Assembly (NCBI RefSeq): GCF_009689585.1
Contig: NZ_AP018694.1
Coordinates: 2,371,001 to 2,435,000, forward strand
Direction: 5' to 3'
Origin: Aquipluma nitroreducens
GTDB lineage: Bacteria; Bacteroidota; Bacteroidia; Bacteroidales; Prolixibacteraceae
Length of the DNA: 64,000 nucleotides
Position 1 is the stretch's first letter, and each line of letters begins with the position of its first letter. Below are positions 1-9,000 of this stretch, piece by piece. A model generated the notes under the pieces. The model was not told the origin of the DNA. It was given only the letters and a program-made list of their open reading frames with translations, and did no database searches. Both the position numbers and the translations under genes were made by a program.

Positions 1-159
1 TTGCCTTACTTTAAACGGATGCTCGTAAATTTCATTGGCCTGAAGCGCTATTTTATCAGTTTGTTGCCACGAAATTATTCCAAGAAAGATGATTAACAGT
101 ATAATTATTCCGAAACCAATTTTTAATTGCGTTCCAATTTTAAGGTTAGATAGTTTCAT
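1..159 (-). CDS. Sensor protein with 4HB_MCP-like N-terminus, partial
   Basis: The 53 visible codons begin at the ATG at 159 and run off the left edge. They start MKLSNLKIGTQLKIGFG, followed by a hydrophobic stretch (about residues 15-30) and a polar segment typical of the periplasmic four-helix-bundle (4HB_MCP) sensor domain. In this family the N-terminus belongs to methyl-accepting chemotaxis proteins or hybrid sensor histidine kinases. Which of the two follows cannot be seen. A CheR-like methyltransferase lies about 450 bp upstream on the same strand, which fits a chemosensory or CheB/CheR-kinase locus. The S23 cassette sits between the two. Confidence 0.6.
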   Translation of the reverse strand, partial: MKLSNLKIGTQLKIGFGIIILLIIFLGIISWQQTDKIALQANEIYEHPFKVRQ

Positions 160-172
160 AAATTAGTATTTA

Positions 173-194
173 AGGCATTAGGCAACAGGCAATG
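173..194. repeat. Left boundary repeat of S23 cassette 1
   Basis: Three imperfect copies of GGCAnnnG (GGCATTAG, GGCAACAG, GGCAATGG) lie just downstream of the S23 gene. They are the reverse complement of the CCATTGCC-type repeats on the other side of the same gene (599-651), so the gene is bounded by an inverted pair of simple repeats. Confidence 0.5.
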
Positions 195-211
195 GTAAAA
201 GTTATTCATAT

Positions 212-568
212 CTATTTGATTTTTGCTATTAATGAGGACAACATTTTATTTAAAGATTCAATTTTATTTAACAGGAAGCCTGATTCCTCCGAATCAAAAT
301 ATTTGAGCCTGATACAAAGCAATATTTGTGTTTCAACTTCTAATAACGACCCCCGACTAATAGAAAGAAATTGTTTATAGCTACCTGTCGATTGCCTTCC
401 ATATCCTTCAGCAATATTTGAGGGTATTGAAACAGAAGCTCTCCTCAATTGCGATACCAGACCAAATTGTTCCGCATCTGGCAACTTTTTTGTGAAATTA
501 TAGACATCTTCAACCAAATCTATTCCTCTTTGCCAAACCAATAGATCTTTATAGCTATTTATTACCAT
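212..568 (-). CDS. Four-helix bundle (S23 / rRNA-intervening-sequence type) protein
   Basis: This 118-residue protein has the S23 family signature: a start near YKDLLVWQRGIDLVEDVY, the central RRASVSIPSNIAEGYGR motif (about residues 42-58), then FLSISRGSLLEVETQ. It matches the usual family length (110-130). Homologs were first noted inside intervening sequences of Leptospira 23S rRNA. In Bacteroidota they are common as stand-alone genes of unknown function, and they form pentamers of four-helix bundles. The gene lies between a sensor gene and cheR, in the same direction as both, and is bounded by inverted GGCAATGG/CCATTGCC repeats. A second member occurs at 18326-18715. Confidence 0.85.
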   Translation of the reverse strand: MVINSYKDLLVWQRGIDLVEDVYNFTKKLPDAEQFGLVSQLRRASVSIPSNIAEGYGRQSTGSYKQFLSISRGSLLEVETQILLCIRLKYFDSEESGFLLNKIESLNKMLSSLIAKIK

Positions 569-598
569 CTTAATCTAATTTGCTTCTATATCTTTCTG

Positions 599-651
599 TT
601 ACCCAATGTCTGTTACCCAATGTCTATTGCCCATTGCCCATTGCCCATTGC
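599..651. repeat. Right boundary repeat of S23 cassette 1, overlapping the cheR 3' end
   Basis: A run of near-tandem units (TTACCCAATGTC twice, then CCATTGC-type heptamers three times). It covers the last codons and the stop codon of the CheR-like gene (stop at 613-615), so the repeat supplies that protein's C-terminal tail. It is inverted relative to the copy at 173-194. Confidence 0.7.
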
Positions 652-1473
652 TTTTTTCTGAAATATGGCTGAATTAGCAAAAACTTCGCGGTAATTATTC
701 CCTTTTGCTATTTCCCGTTCAGTTTCACTGGTGATCAAGTAACCGCCGTTGGCCAAGCTGTTTCCTAGCTTATCAAGTATCCGGTTACGGTATACGGGTT
801 TATAATAAAACAGCAAATTACTGCAAAAAATCAGATCGAAATTTCCATAAATACTTGCTGGCGGGCATGTTCCTTCTCCGGAAAGCAGATCAAAAACCGA
901 AAAGTTGATGATCTCTTTAAGTCGTGGAATTACAGAGTATGTTTCTTCCTTTTGAATAAAATAAGTTTGAATTCGATTCAGCGATACTTTGCCCAGAGTC
1001 GCTGATGTATAATCGCCCACTTGAGCTTTTGTTAATTCACTTTCATTGTGGTCGGTAGCAAAAATCAGACATTGGGTTTCTTTCGGTTTATTTTGAGTCA
1101 GTTCATCACATAAAATTGAAAGGCTGTATGCTTCCTGTCCGCTTGCACAAGCTGCCGACCAAATCCTGATTTTCTTTTCGCGACTGATTCTTCTTTTCTC
1201 CAATAAGCCTGGCAGAATAATTTGTTCAAGGTAGGCAAAAGTCAATGGATTCCTGAAAAATTCACTGTACGAATTGCTCAGATTTCTTGCTAATTCTGCT
1301 TGTTCTTCCTTGTTTTCCTGAAGATTACTCAGGTATAAATCAGCGCTTTTAATTGATTTTGAAGCCATCCGCGCAGCGATTGTTCTTTCCAAAAAAGCAG
1401 GATCGAACACTGAAAGATCGATTGCCAATTTGTCTTTTAAGGACAGAATATGGTTTTCAAGGATGGATTTCAT
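613..1473 (-). CDS. CheR-type SAM-dependent methyltransferase
   Basis: The 286-residue protein has an all-helical N-terminal CheR domain (about 1-90, with the SYSEFFRNP motif) and a Rossmann methyltransferase domain. The SAM-binding loop is WSAACASGQEAYSLS. CheR enzymes methylate glutamates on chemoreceptors using S-adenosylmethionine; in Bacteroidota many act beside hybrid sensor kinases instead of true chemotaxis arrays. The adjoining sensor fragment (1-159) has a chemoreceptor-like N-terminus, in keeping with such a pair. Oddity: after FQKK the last dozen residues (AMGNGQWAIDIG) are encoded by the simple repeat at 599-651, so the original C-terminus has probably been replaced. Confidence 0.85.
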   Translation of the reverse strand: MKSILENHILSLKDKLAIDLSVFDPAFLERTIAARMASKSIKSADLYLSNLQENKEEQAELARNLSNSYSEFFRNPLTFAYLEQIILPGLLEKRRISREKKIRIWSAACASGQEAYSLSILCDELTQNKPKETQCLIFATDHNESELTKAQVGDYTSATLGKVSLNRIQTYFIQKEETYSVIPRLKEIINFSVFDLLSGEGTCPPASIYGNFDLIFCSNLLFYYKPVYRNRILDKLGNSLANGGYLITSETEREIAKGNNYREVFANSAIFQKKAMGNGQWAIDIG

Positions 1474-1828
1474 TTAAGAGATTGGAATTAAGTCTTTAAC
1501 AACTCCTAATTTAAAAATAAAATGTAGGTCTGCAAGTCGGAATGAGAAACATTAAATTAAAACAGCAATTAAAAAAACAGCTAAATTACATTTCAATTGT
1601 TTTATCACTATTTTTGTTAGCGTTAAAGCTCAACGATTTCATTTCATGTACTATGGAAGAATTTGTTTACAACACAACCCTTGTTAAAACCTACCGGCGA
1701 TTATTCAGTTGCCTGATGTTCTATAATTAGCCTCTTTCTGGTTTGTGACTTCGTGCACAAATTCTAGCTTTCTCTTTTTCTTTTTATCCATTAATCATTT
1801 ATAATTAATCATTCATCATTGCTTTGCC
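1474..1828. other. Intergenic region upstream of hypD
   Basis: A 355-bp gap between the divergent cheR and hypD genes. It is AT-rich. A 62-codon frame is open at 1542-1730 but has no recognisable family. The last 50 bases hold imperfect repeats of ATTAATCATT-like words just before the hypD start. The promoters of both genes must lie here, but I see no clear box. Confidence 0.4.
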
Positions 1829-4291
1829 ATGTTTGAAAAAATCACGCAACATACCGCAGCCCCTTTGAGGGTGGCTGCTTCCGAAGGTAATTACTACGAA
1901 ACAAAAGCCAACCCGATTGGTCCGGGAATGAACGAACGTATTCAGAAACTCCGGAAACTGAGCGTTGAGGCCGAACCTTCTTTGACCATCGAGCGCGCCT
2001 TGTGCGAAACTGCTTTTTATAAGGAAAACTTCGGAAAGCTTTCTGTTCCCGTATTGCGGGCAGCGAACTTTCTGGATTATTGCCAGAAGAAAACAATTTA
2101 CCTTGGCGAAGGCGAACTCATCGTGGGCGAACGTGGTCCAAAACCCAAATGCGTTCCTACTTTTCCTGAACTAACTTGCCACAGTGTGGAAGACCTGAAC
2201 GTGCTTAACACCCGTGAATTGCAGCGCTACACCATCAGTCAGGAAGACATTGATACTTATGCCCGCGAAGTAATTCCATACTGGGCCGGAAAAACCCAGC
2301 GCGAACGCATCTTCAGCCATGTTCCGCAGGAATGGCGCCTGGCCTACGAAGCAGGAATGTTTACCGAATTTATGGAACAACGCGCTCCAGGCCATACCGC
2401 GCTTGACGGGAAAATCTACCGCAAAGGCATGCTGGATTACAAATGCGAAATAGCTGCTCATCTAGCCTCTCTCGATTACCTCAATGATCCCGAGGCTACC
2501 GACAAAGCTGAAGAATGGAAAGCCATGGACATTTCGTGCGATGCCGCTATCCTTTTTGCTGAACGTCATGCCGACCTTGCCGAAGAAATGGCTGCTTCTG
2601 AAACCGACTCTACACGAAAAGCCGAACTCCTGAAAATTGCCGAAGTTTGCCGTTGGGTTCCGGCCAATGCACCGCGCAACCTGTGGGAAGCCATCCAGAT
2701 GTACTGGTTTGTTCACCTCGGAACCATTACCGAACTGAACGGCTGGGACGCCATGAATCCCGGACATTTCGACCAACACCTGACTCCTTTTTACAACAAA
2801 GGAATTGCCGATGGAACACTCACTCGCGAACAGGCCAAAGAACTGATTTCGTGTTTCTGGATCAAGGTAAACAACCATCCGGCGCCTCCGAAAGTAGGAA
2901 TTACAGCTCGCGAAAGCGGAACTTACAACGACTTCACCAACATCAACATTGGCGGTATCAAAAACGATGGCAGCGACGGAACCAGCGAAGTTTCGTACAT
3001 CATGCTCGAAATTGTTGAGGAACTTCACATCCTTCAGCCCGGAAGTTCAGTGCACATCAGTGCCAAAACTCCCGACAAATTTCTGCATGCCGCAACCCGT
3101 GTTATCCGCCAGGGACATGGTTACCCTTCGGTATTCAATCCCGATGTGTATGTTCAGGAATTGATGCGTCAGGGAAAATCACTCACCGATGCCCGCGAAG
3201 GCGGATGCAGTGGATGTATTGAGGTTGGCGCGTTTGGCAAGGAAGCATACCTGCTAACTGGTTACCTCAACGTTCCTAAAATCATTGAAGTCACTTTAAA
3301 CAACGGCATTAATCCGGTGACCGGAATTCGGGTTGGCCCCGAAACCGGCGATCCACGCACGTTCAAAAGCTACGATGAATTGTACGAAGCTTTCCTGAAA
3401 CAGCTTCACTATGTCGTCGATCTGAAAATGCGCGTAAGCAATTACATCGACCGCATGTTTGCCAAATATGCACCGGCACCATTCCTTTCGATTGTCACCG
3501 AAGATTGCGTGAGCCGTGGAAAAGATTATTACGATGGCGGCCCTCGCTACAACACCAGTTACATTCAGTGTTGCGGATTGGGAACCGTAACCGACAGTTT
3601 GGCTGCCCTCAAAAAACATGTATTCGAAGACCAGACCTTCAGCATGGACCGGGTTTTAAAAGCTGTTCTGAACGACTTTAAAGGCGAAGAAGTTTTACGC
3701 CAAACCATCATGAACCGTACGCCTTTCTTCGGGAACGATGACGACTATGCCGATTCGATTGCCGTGAAAGTGTACGACGATCTGGTTTCAGCTATCGACG
3801 GAAAACCAAACATCAAACCCGGCGGAAAATATCACCTGAATATGCTTTCGACCACTTGCCACGTGTATTTCGGGAAAGTGATGGGTGCCACACCAAACGG
3901 ACGTATGGCCGGTAAATCCATTTCCGACGGCACATCGCCATCGCATGGTGCCGACACGCACGGACCTTCGGCTGTCATTAAATCACTGACCAAGTTCGAT
4001 CAGGTAAAATCGGGCGGAACTTTGCTTAACCAGCGCTTTCTCCCAAGTTTGTTGCGGAAAGAAGACGATGTCAAAAAACTTGGGCACCTTATCCGGAGTT
4101 ACTTTACGCTGGGTGGTCACCACATTCAGTTCAACATTGTTGATACGGCTACTTTGCTGGCAGCTCAGGCTTGCCCGTCGGATTACAAAGATCTGATGGT
4201 GCGCATGGCTGGTTACAGCGACTATTTCAACGACATGAATACCGACCTTCAGCAGGAAGTGATTGAACGCACCGAAAATGATGGGTTTTGA
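1829..4291 (+). CDS. hypD: trans-4-hydroxy-L-proline dehydratase (glycyl radical enzyme)
   Basis: The 820-residue protein is a full-length glycyl radical enzyme. The C-terminal radical loop reads VRMAGYS with the glycyl site at Gly795, and the thiyl-radical motif GCIE gives Cys463 and Glu465. Segments such as EAGMFTEFMEQRAPGHT, MYWFVHLGT, GWDAMNPGHFDQHL and PAPPKVGIT match my recollection of Clostridioides difficile HypD rather than pyruvate formate-lyase, CutC or glycerol dehydratase. HypD removes water from trans-4-hydroxy-L-proline to give (S)-1-pyrroline-5-carboxylate, which a P5C reductase (not in this window) turns into proline. The enzyme is oxygen-sensitive and needs the activase encoded just downstream. 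A second, non-radical hydroxyproline route lies at 9.4-14.2 kb. Oddity: an extra Cys460 precedes the GCIE motif. Confidence 0.9.
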   Translation: MFEKITQHTAAPLRVAASEGNYYETKANPIGPGMNERIQKLRKLSVEAEPSLTIERALCETAFYKENFGKLSVPVLRAANFLDYCQKKTIYLGEGELIVGERGPKPKCVPTFPELTCHSVEDLNVLNTRELQRYTISQEDIDTYAREVIPYWAGKTQRERIFSHVPQEWRLAYEAGMFTEFMEQRAPGHTALDGKIYRKGMLDYKCEIAAHLASLDYLNDPEATDKAEEWKAMDISCDAAILFAERHADLAEEMAASETDSTRKAELLKIAEVCRWVPANAPRNLWEAIQMYWFVHLGTITELNGWDAMNPGHFDQHLTPFYNKGIADGTLTREQAKELISCFWIKVNNHPAPPKVGITARESGTYNDFTNINIGGIKNDGSDGTSEVSYIMLEIVEELHILQPGSSVHISAKTPDKFLHAATRVIRQGHGYPSVFNPDVYVQELMRQGKSLTDAREGGCSGCIEVGAFGKEAYLLTGYLNVPKIIEVTLNNGINPVTGIRVGPETGDPRTFKSYDELYEAFLKQLHYVVDLKMRVSNYIDRMFAKYAPAPFLSIVTEDCVSRGKDYYDGGPRYNTSYIQCCGLGTVTDSLAALKKHVFEDQTFSMDRVLKAVLNDFKGEEVLRQTIMNRTPFFGNDDDYADSIAVKVYDDLVSAIDGKPNIKPGGKYHLNMLSTTCHVYFGKVMGATPNGRMAGKSISDGTSPSHGADTHGPSAVIKSLTKFDQVKSGGTLLNQRFLPSLLRKEDDVKKLGHLIRSYFTLGGHHIQFNIVDTATLLAAQACPSDYKDLMVRMAGYSDYFNDMNTDLQQEVIERTENDGF

Positions 4292-4299
4292 AAAAAAGC

Positions 4300-4510
4300 C
4301 CCCTTCTAATTCCCCCATTGGGGGAAGGGTAGCCTCCCCTAACCCCTCCGAAGGAGGGGAACTTGTGCGACCGGCTTGAGGAGTTTCTCGCCATGAAAGG
4401 GCAGAATAATCTAGTTTCAGGCAAATGAGGAACGAATATGGCCTGGATAATACTCATATTGCTTTTTTTAAGCCTCACCCTTCGGGGGAGGTTTGGAGGG
4501 GGCTTAATTA
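4300..4510. repeat. G/C-tract intergenic repeat between hypD and its activase
   Basis: Two related blocks (about 4300-4365 and 4468-4507) are built from words such as CCCCCTTC, CCCCATTGGGGG, CCTCCGAAGGAGGGG and TTCGGGGGAGG. They contain several short palindromes that can fold as hairpins. This C/G-tract style is unlike the surrounding coding DNA and resembles dispersed intergenic repeats of Bacteroidota. The blocks could act as RNA-processing or attenuation hairpins between the two cistrons. Confidence 0.55.
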
Positions 4511-4516
4511 CAAATC

Positions 4517-5425
4517 ATGAATCAACCTTTTATCTTCGATATCAAGCGTTACGCCATCAACGATGGTCCGGGTATCCGGATTGTCATTTTTCTGAAAGGC
4601 TGTAACCTGAACTGCGCCTGGTGCCACAATCCGGAAAGCATTTCCAGCGAAACCGAACGGATGTATGCTCCTGCAAAGTGCATCAAATGCGGAACCTGCG
4701 TAATGGCTTGTCCTGAAAAAGCCATCACTTTAACTTCGGAAGGAATTATTACCGATACCGAACTTTGCAAAATGTGCGGAAAATGTGCCGAAGTTTGCCC
4801 AACCAAAGCCATCGAAATTTCAGGTCATCCGATGTCGGTTACCGAAATCATGAACGAAATCGAGAAAGAACGGGTTTTCTTCGATCAGTCGGGTGGTGGA
4901 GTAACTTTTTCGGGTGGCGAACCTTTGCTTCAATCCAAATTTCTCGTCGAACTGCTTGACGAATGCAGTAAGCGGGGAATTCACACGGCCGTTGATACTG
5001 CAGGATTGTCCAATACTGAAATTATTCTGGATGTTGCCCGTCGAACCGATCTTTTTTTGTACGACCTGAAAATGATGGACTCTGAACGACACCGTAAATG
5101 GGTTGGCGTTCCGAACGAAAAAATTCTGGAAAACCTGAAGGCCGTAGCCGCGACCGGAGTGAAAATAATCATTCGTATTCCGCTGATTGGCGGCGTAAAC
5201 GATCATGCCGAAAACATGGAAGCCACAGCGCGCTTTGTTGCCGAACTTTCAGGAGAAAAGAAACCCGTGAACTTGTTGCCTTACCACAAGATTGCCCAGA
5301 CGAAATATCAGAAACTTGGGCGGCCTGACGATTTTCAACTTCTTGAAGAACCAACAAAAGAGGCTCAACAGCAAGCCATTGCCATTTTTGAAAAATACGG
5401 AATTGAAGCCAGCATTGGCGGGTAG
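4517..5425 (+). CDS. hypE: Glycyl-radical enzyme activating enzyme (radical SAM) for HypD
   Basis: The 302-residue protein has the radical-SAM CxxxCxxC motif at Cys29, Cys33 and Cys36. An inserted two-cluster ferredoxin domain follows (Cys55/58/61/65 and Cys84/87/90/94), then SGGGVTFSGGEPLLQ. This layout is that of GRE activases, which cleave S-adenosylmethionine and abstract hydrogen from the target glycine. Its place 225 bp after hypD, on the same strand, makes Gly795 of that enzyme the likely target. The length is normal for an activase with two extra [4Fe-4S] clusters. The substrate assignment rests on context; the family is certain. Confidence 0.92.
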   Translation: MNQPFIFDIKRYAINDGPGIRIVIFLKGCNLNCAWCHNPESISSETERMYAPAKCIKCGTCVMACPEKAITLTSEGIITDTELCKMCGKCAEVCPTKAIEISGHPMSVTEIMNEIEKERVFFDQSGGGVTFSGGEPLLQSKFLVELLDECSKRGIHTAVDTAGLSNTEIILDVARRTDLFLYDLKMMDSERHRKWVGVPNEKILENLKAVAATGVKIIIRIPLIGGVNDHAENMEATARFVAELSGEKKPVNLLPYHKIAQTKYQKLGRPDDFQLLEEPTKEAQQQAIAIFEKYGIEASIGG

Positions 5426-5470
5426 CGGGAATGGGGCTAATGACCTTGGTTAGAAAAGATGTCAACTTTA

Positions 5471-6073
5471 CTATTTTGAAATACATGTGAAATCAAATAT
5501 CAAATGCTTCAAAACTCCAATATCAGAATGATTCGATTCGTAATACTTGTTAAAAAGTTTATTTGATTTGAAAATTAAAGTTTCAGCATTTCTTTTGTCT
5601 TTTATCAATAAGGAGTTGATCCCTTCGACGGTTTCTTCTGATTCGCCTTCAAGAAGATAGCCAATCAAACTACCATTTTCGTATTTCCCGGAAACGAAGT
5701 TATTAATTCCAGTGTTAATGTATCTGCGTTTTAATGCAGAATCGTTTTGCTTCAAATTTTTTGCTTCAAAGAAATACTCATATTCATTACTTTTAGCAAA
5801 AGTAGTCAGCCTAAAATCGATTCTTGGAAATTTGTCGGAAAAACCTTTCATTTTCGGAATGTCTTTCGGAATGTCTGCTTCCACATTGGTTGACACTTTC
5901 CACTTTAGTCTTAACGGATTTCCTTTTATGTGACGGTGCAATTCAGAAGAAATATCGTTTTCATTCCAGTCTAATTGTATCACTTTTTCTGTCAATGAAG
6001 ATTGATATGCTTCAATAATTAACCGAAAGCATTTTTGCTCAAAAGCATCTTTATAGATATGATTTAATGCCAT
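5471..6073 (-). CDS. Putative PD-(D/E)XK restriction endonuclease subunit
   Basis: I do not recognise this 200-residue protein by family. It shows a nuclease-like core: RIDFRL (Asp86), then, after 16 residues, FFEAKNL (Glu103, Lys105). That spacing and pattern fit a PD-(D/E)XK active site. The gene starts two bases after the stop of the large methyltransferase gene upstream and is surely cotranscribed with it. An endonuclease partner of that methylase is therefore likely. Like the methylase, it is more AT-rich than the hydroxyproline genes on both sides, suggesting joint transfer. It could instead be a specificity or regulatory subunit. Confidence 0.6.
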   Translation of the reverse strand: MALNHIYKDAFEQKCFRLIIEAYQSSLTEKVIQLDWNENDISSELHRHIKGNPLRLKWKVSTNVEADIPKDIPKMKGFSDKFPRIDFRLTTFAKSNEYEYFFEAKNLKQNDSALKRRYINTGINNFVSGKYENGSLIGYLLEGESEETVEGINSLLIKDKRNAETLIFKSNKLFNKYYESNHSDIGVLKHLIFDFTCISK

Positions 6074-6075
6074 CG

Positions 6076-9000
6076 TTAATTCTCAGTTAAAAGCTCTAAA
6101 ATTAACTCCGATGCATCTTCTAATGCCATTGACTGTGACCAAAATCTACGTTGATTAGGACGAATGATGTAAATGTCATTTTCATTCTTGTAATTGAGCT
6201 TTTTGCGGAAATAGATATTTTGTGATTTCTTTTCCCAAAGTGATTGATCTATTTTGCTTAGTTCAGAATCAATCATTTCATCTGACTTTTGAATATCAAT
6301 TTTTATTGGCTGATGAGAAATTTTAATCATCATCAACGGACTATATTGGCTGACATTATAAACAGTTACGTTTGCAAACAAATCTTGACCATCAAGAAAT
6401 TCATTGAGTTCAGCGCTAATTAATTTTCCGTATTCTATTATTTGTTCCTGTATTACGGGATATAGGGCAATTGATTTTTCTTGCTTGTGAAATAAGTCTA
6501 AGCTATACTTTATTCCATCACTAATCAATGTCGTCTCATTATTTGTTAAATTAAAGCTTTCAAAAATTATTTTGTCAACATTCTCAAAAATATAATTTTC
6601 GAGATTTTGAGAATCAAAATCATTACTTAAAAAACTTTTAGACTTTAGCTCTCCTATAATATCCTTTGATGCATTAGCTAACGATTCTATTTGTTTTTCA
6701 TTAAGGTTTATAGGAATAGATAGGTATTCATTTTTCATTATTTGCTCTCTTTCAATTCCATATGATGAAATTGTCATAAAAAGATAGTAAGAACTAAGCT
6801 TTGAATTAAAATAAGACGTTAGTAAATATAATACATTAATATTTTGACTATCAGTATAAAATCCATATACTCCATCTTTAAAAGAACAAGGTATTTCAAT
6901 AAACGAAGAACATACTCTATTCTTTTCCAATCCTTTTTTAACGACAATATGGGGTTGAACAAATGATTCTAAATCTCCTAATCTCCTAAAAGCGGTCAAT
7001 TTATCAACTTCATCAATACTTGAAATATTGTAGAAATTTCTATAGAAATTTAATGCCTTGGTTGTTTTAATTGATTTTTTTACATCTAACAATAAGTTCT
7101 CAGGTGTGAAATACCTAGTTATTACATCTGCATCTAAATATTTTATGTTTGTTAAAACTTCGGAATATCTCGGTTTGTCGTTTACATTTGTGAGTAATCC
7201 AAATCCAACGCCAGATTTTATTTTTTTCTCTTTATTAAAAGTCTTAACCGTGTTAAATTTAGAATTGTCAAAACGTTGAATTAACTCCCAATCATTCATT
7301 CCGCCCCACATCGCTACTTTCCAGATTTTTGTGTCGGATTTCTGACATTCTTCTCTTGGTAGATATTTTAAATCCGTAAAATCAATACTCAACCCATCAA
7401 TTACATTTGATTTGATAAAGGTTTTTGGAGCATAATATACAATTTTATCAGAGGCTTGTTCTGGTTGTTCTTTCTGAAAATATACAATGCTTATTGGTCC
7501 TGTTGCATCTCCGAACAGTTGGCCTCCAAAATCTTTCTTTGCATTTCGAAGAATTGAAAAGTTGAATACTTTCTCCACGTAACAATCAGTGAATAACCAT
7601 TTTCTGAACTTTTGAAAAGTCCCACCAGTATTGGTTAAAACTTTGGTATTGAATATCAATGCAATTTCTCCATTCGGGGCAAACGTTGTTGATTTATGCA
7701 AAAATGGTAAAACCATTTCTTTTGCAAAATTATATTGGGTACAATAATTTCTGATATTTTTTTGCTTTTCATCTACATCTTTGTCCTCAGATAATAATTC
7801 GCCAAAAGGTGGATTTCCAACAACCAATTTGAAATCTTGTAGTAAATTTTCCTTTGATAGATCAGAAATTGTATCTCTTAGAAAAAGGTTATAACCTTGT
7901 TTTTGGGGATTATCTTCTTCAGGGTCATTTATTAAATATGGTAATTGATGATTTTTATCTTGCCAAAGATTTTTTGGATCCAATTTGTCAACTAATGCCA
8001 GATACAAACTGAATGCAGCCACTTTAATAGCTTGTGGATGAATTTCGATTCCGAAAATATTTTTCTTTAATAGCTGAACTAAAACTCTAAAATCAGAAAG
8101 TTTTTTTAGTTGATGAGCATTTTCATACCTTCTTACCAAACGGTTAAAACTTTCCACTAAAAAAATTCCGGATCCACAACTTGGATCTAAGATTTTAATA
8201 TTATACTCCTCTTTATTTACCGGGAGTTTTTCATTAAGAATAAATTCCACCAAAGATGGTGGAGTATAATACGTTCCCGAATCTTCCTTTAAAGTAGGGT
8301 CGGTCTCAGAAAGAAAATTTTCATAAATCTCGCTGAGTAATTCAATTTGAATAATTTTAAAATTGAACAATCTGAAAATTCGCCAATCTTCAAAGAGCTG
8401 TTGAGTATCATTCTTTTCTCTACCTCTTATAAAGCAGGTTTTTATGTTTTGTAATTGTTCTTCGTTTAGCTTTTCTTCGTTCGAATCTAACGTAAATACA
8501 TTTCCATTAAAATGCTCCTTTAGTCTTTTATACAAATCATATGTAGCATCTACGTCATTAAGTATATCGAAATATGATTCTGCTCCGTCTAAAAACTGAC
8601 AATAGAAATTTTTATCGGTAGCACCTCGATCTTCAAGATATAAGAGAAATAAGGATCTAAGAATTATTTTGTGGATTAAATCTAGCTTTAGTCCATCACC
8701 TTTAAGCTTACTGGCGGTATTTACCAAACTTGACACTAAGTATTTATCAACCCGGCGTTGTAAATTAATTTTTAGTCGAATTGAAACAGCTTCTTCAGAA
8801 GTCCAGATAATTCCCGTGTCAATTGCAATCCTTGAAAAAAGTTTGTTGAGTTCTTGAAGTTGATTTCTATCTGAAAAAATATAGGTTCCTATTTCAATAT
8901 TTTTCAGTTCCTTCTCGTAATCAAACCGTTCTTTGGTTTTAATGAGTGGTTTTTCAGAACAATTGTAAATGCGTATTTCAGTTTCTGAATAAACATATAA

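Noticed and set aside
1542-1730. 62-codon open frame before hypD
   Set aside because: Low-complexity Lys/Leu-rich peptide with no family resemblance, in an AT-rich spacer; no supporting start signal.
1829-4291. Pyruvate formate-lyase or choline TMA-lyase
   Set aside because: The active-site neighbourhood and long segments fit hydroxyproline dehydratase instead, and the hydroxyproline genes nearby agree.
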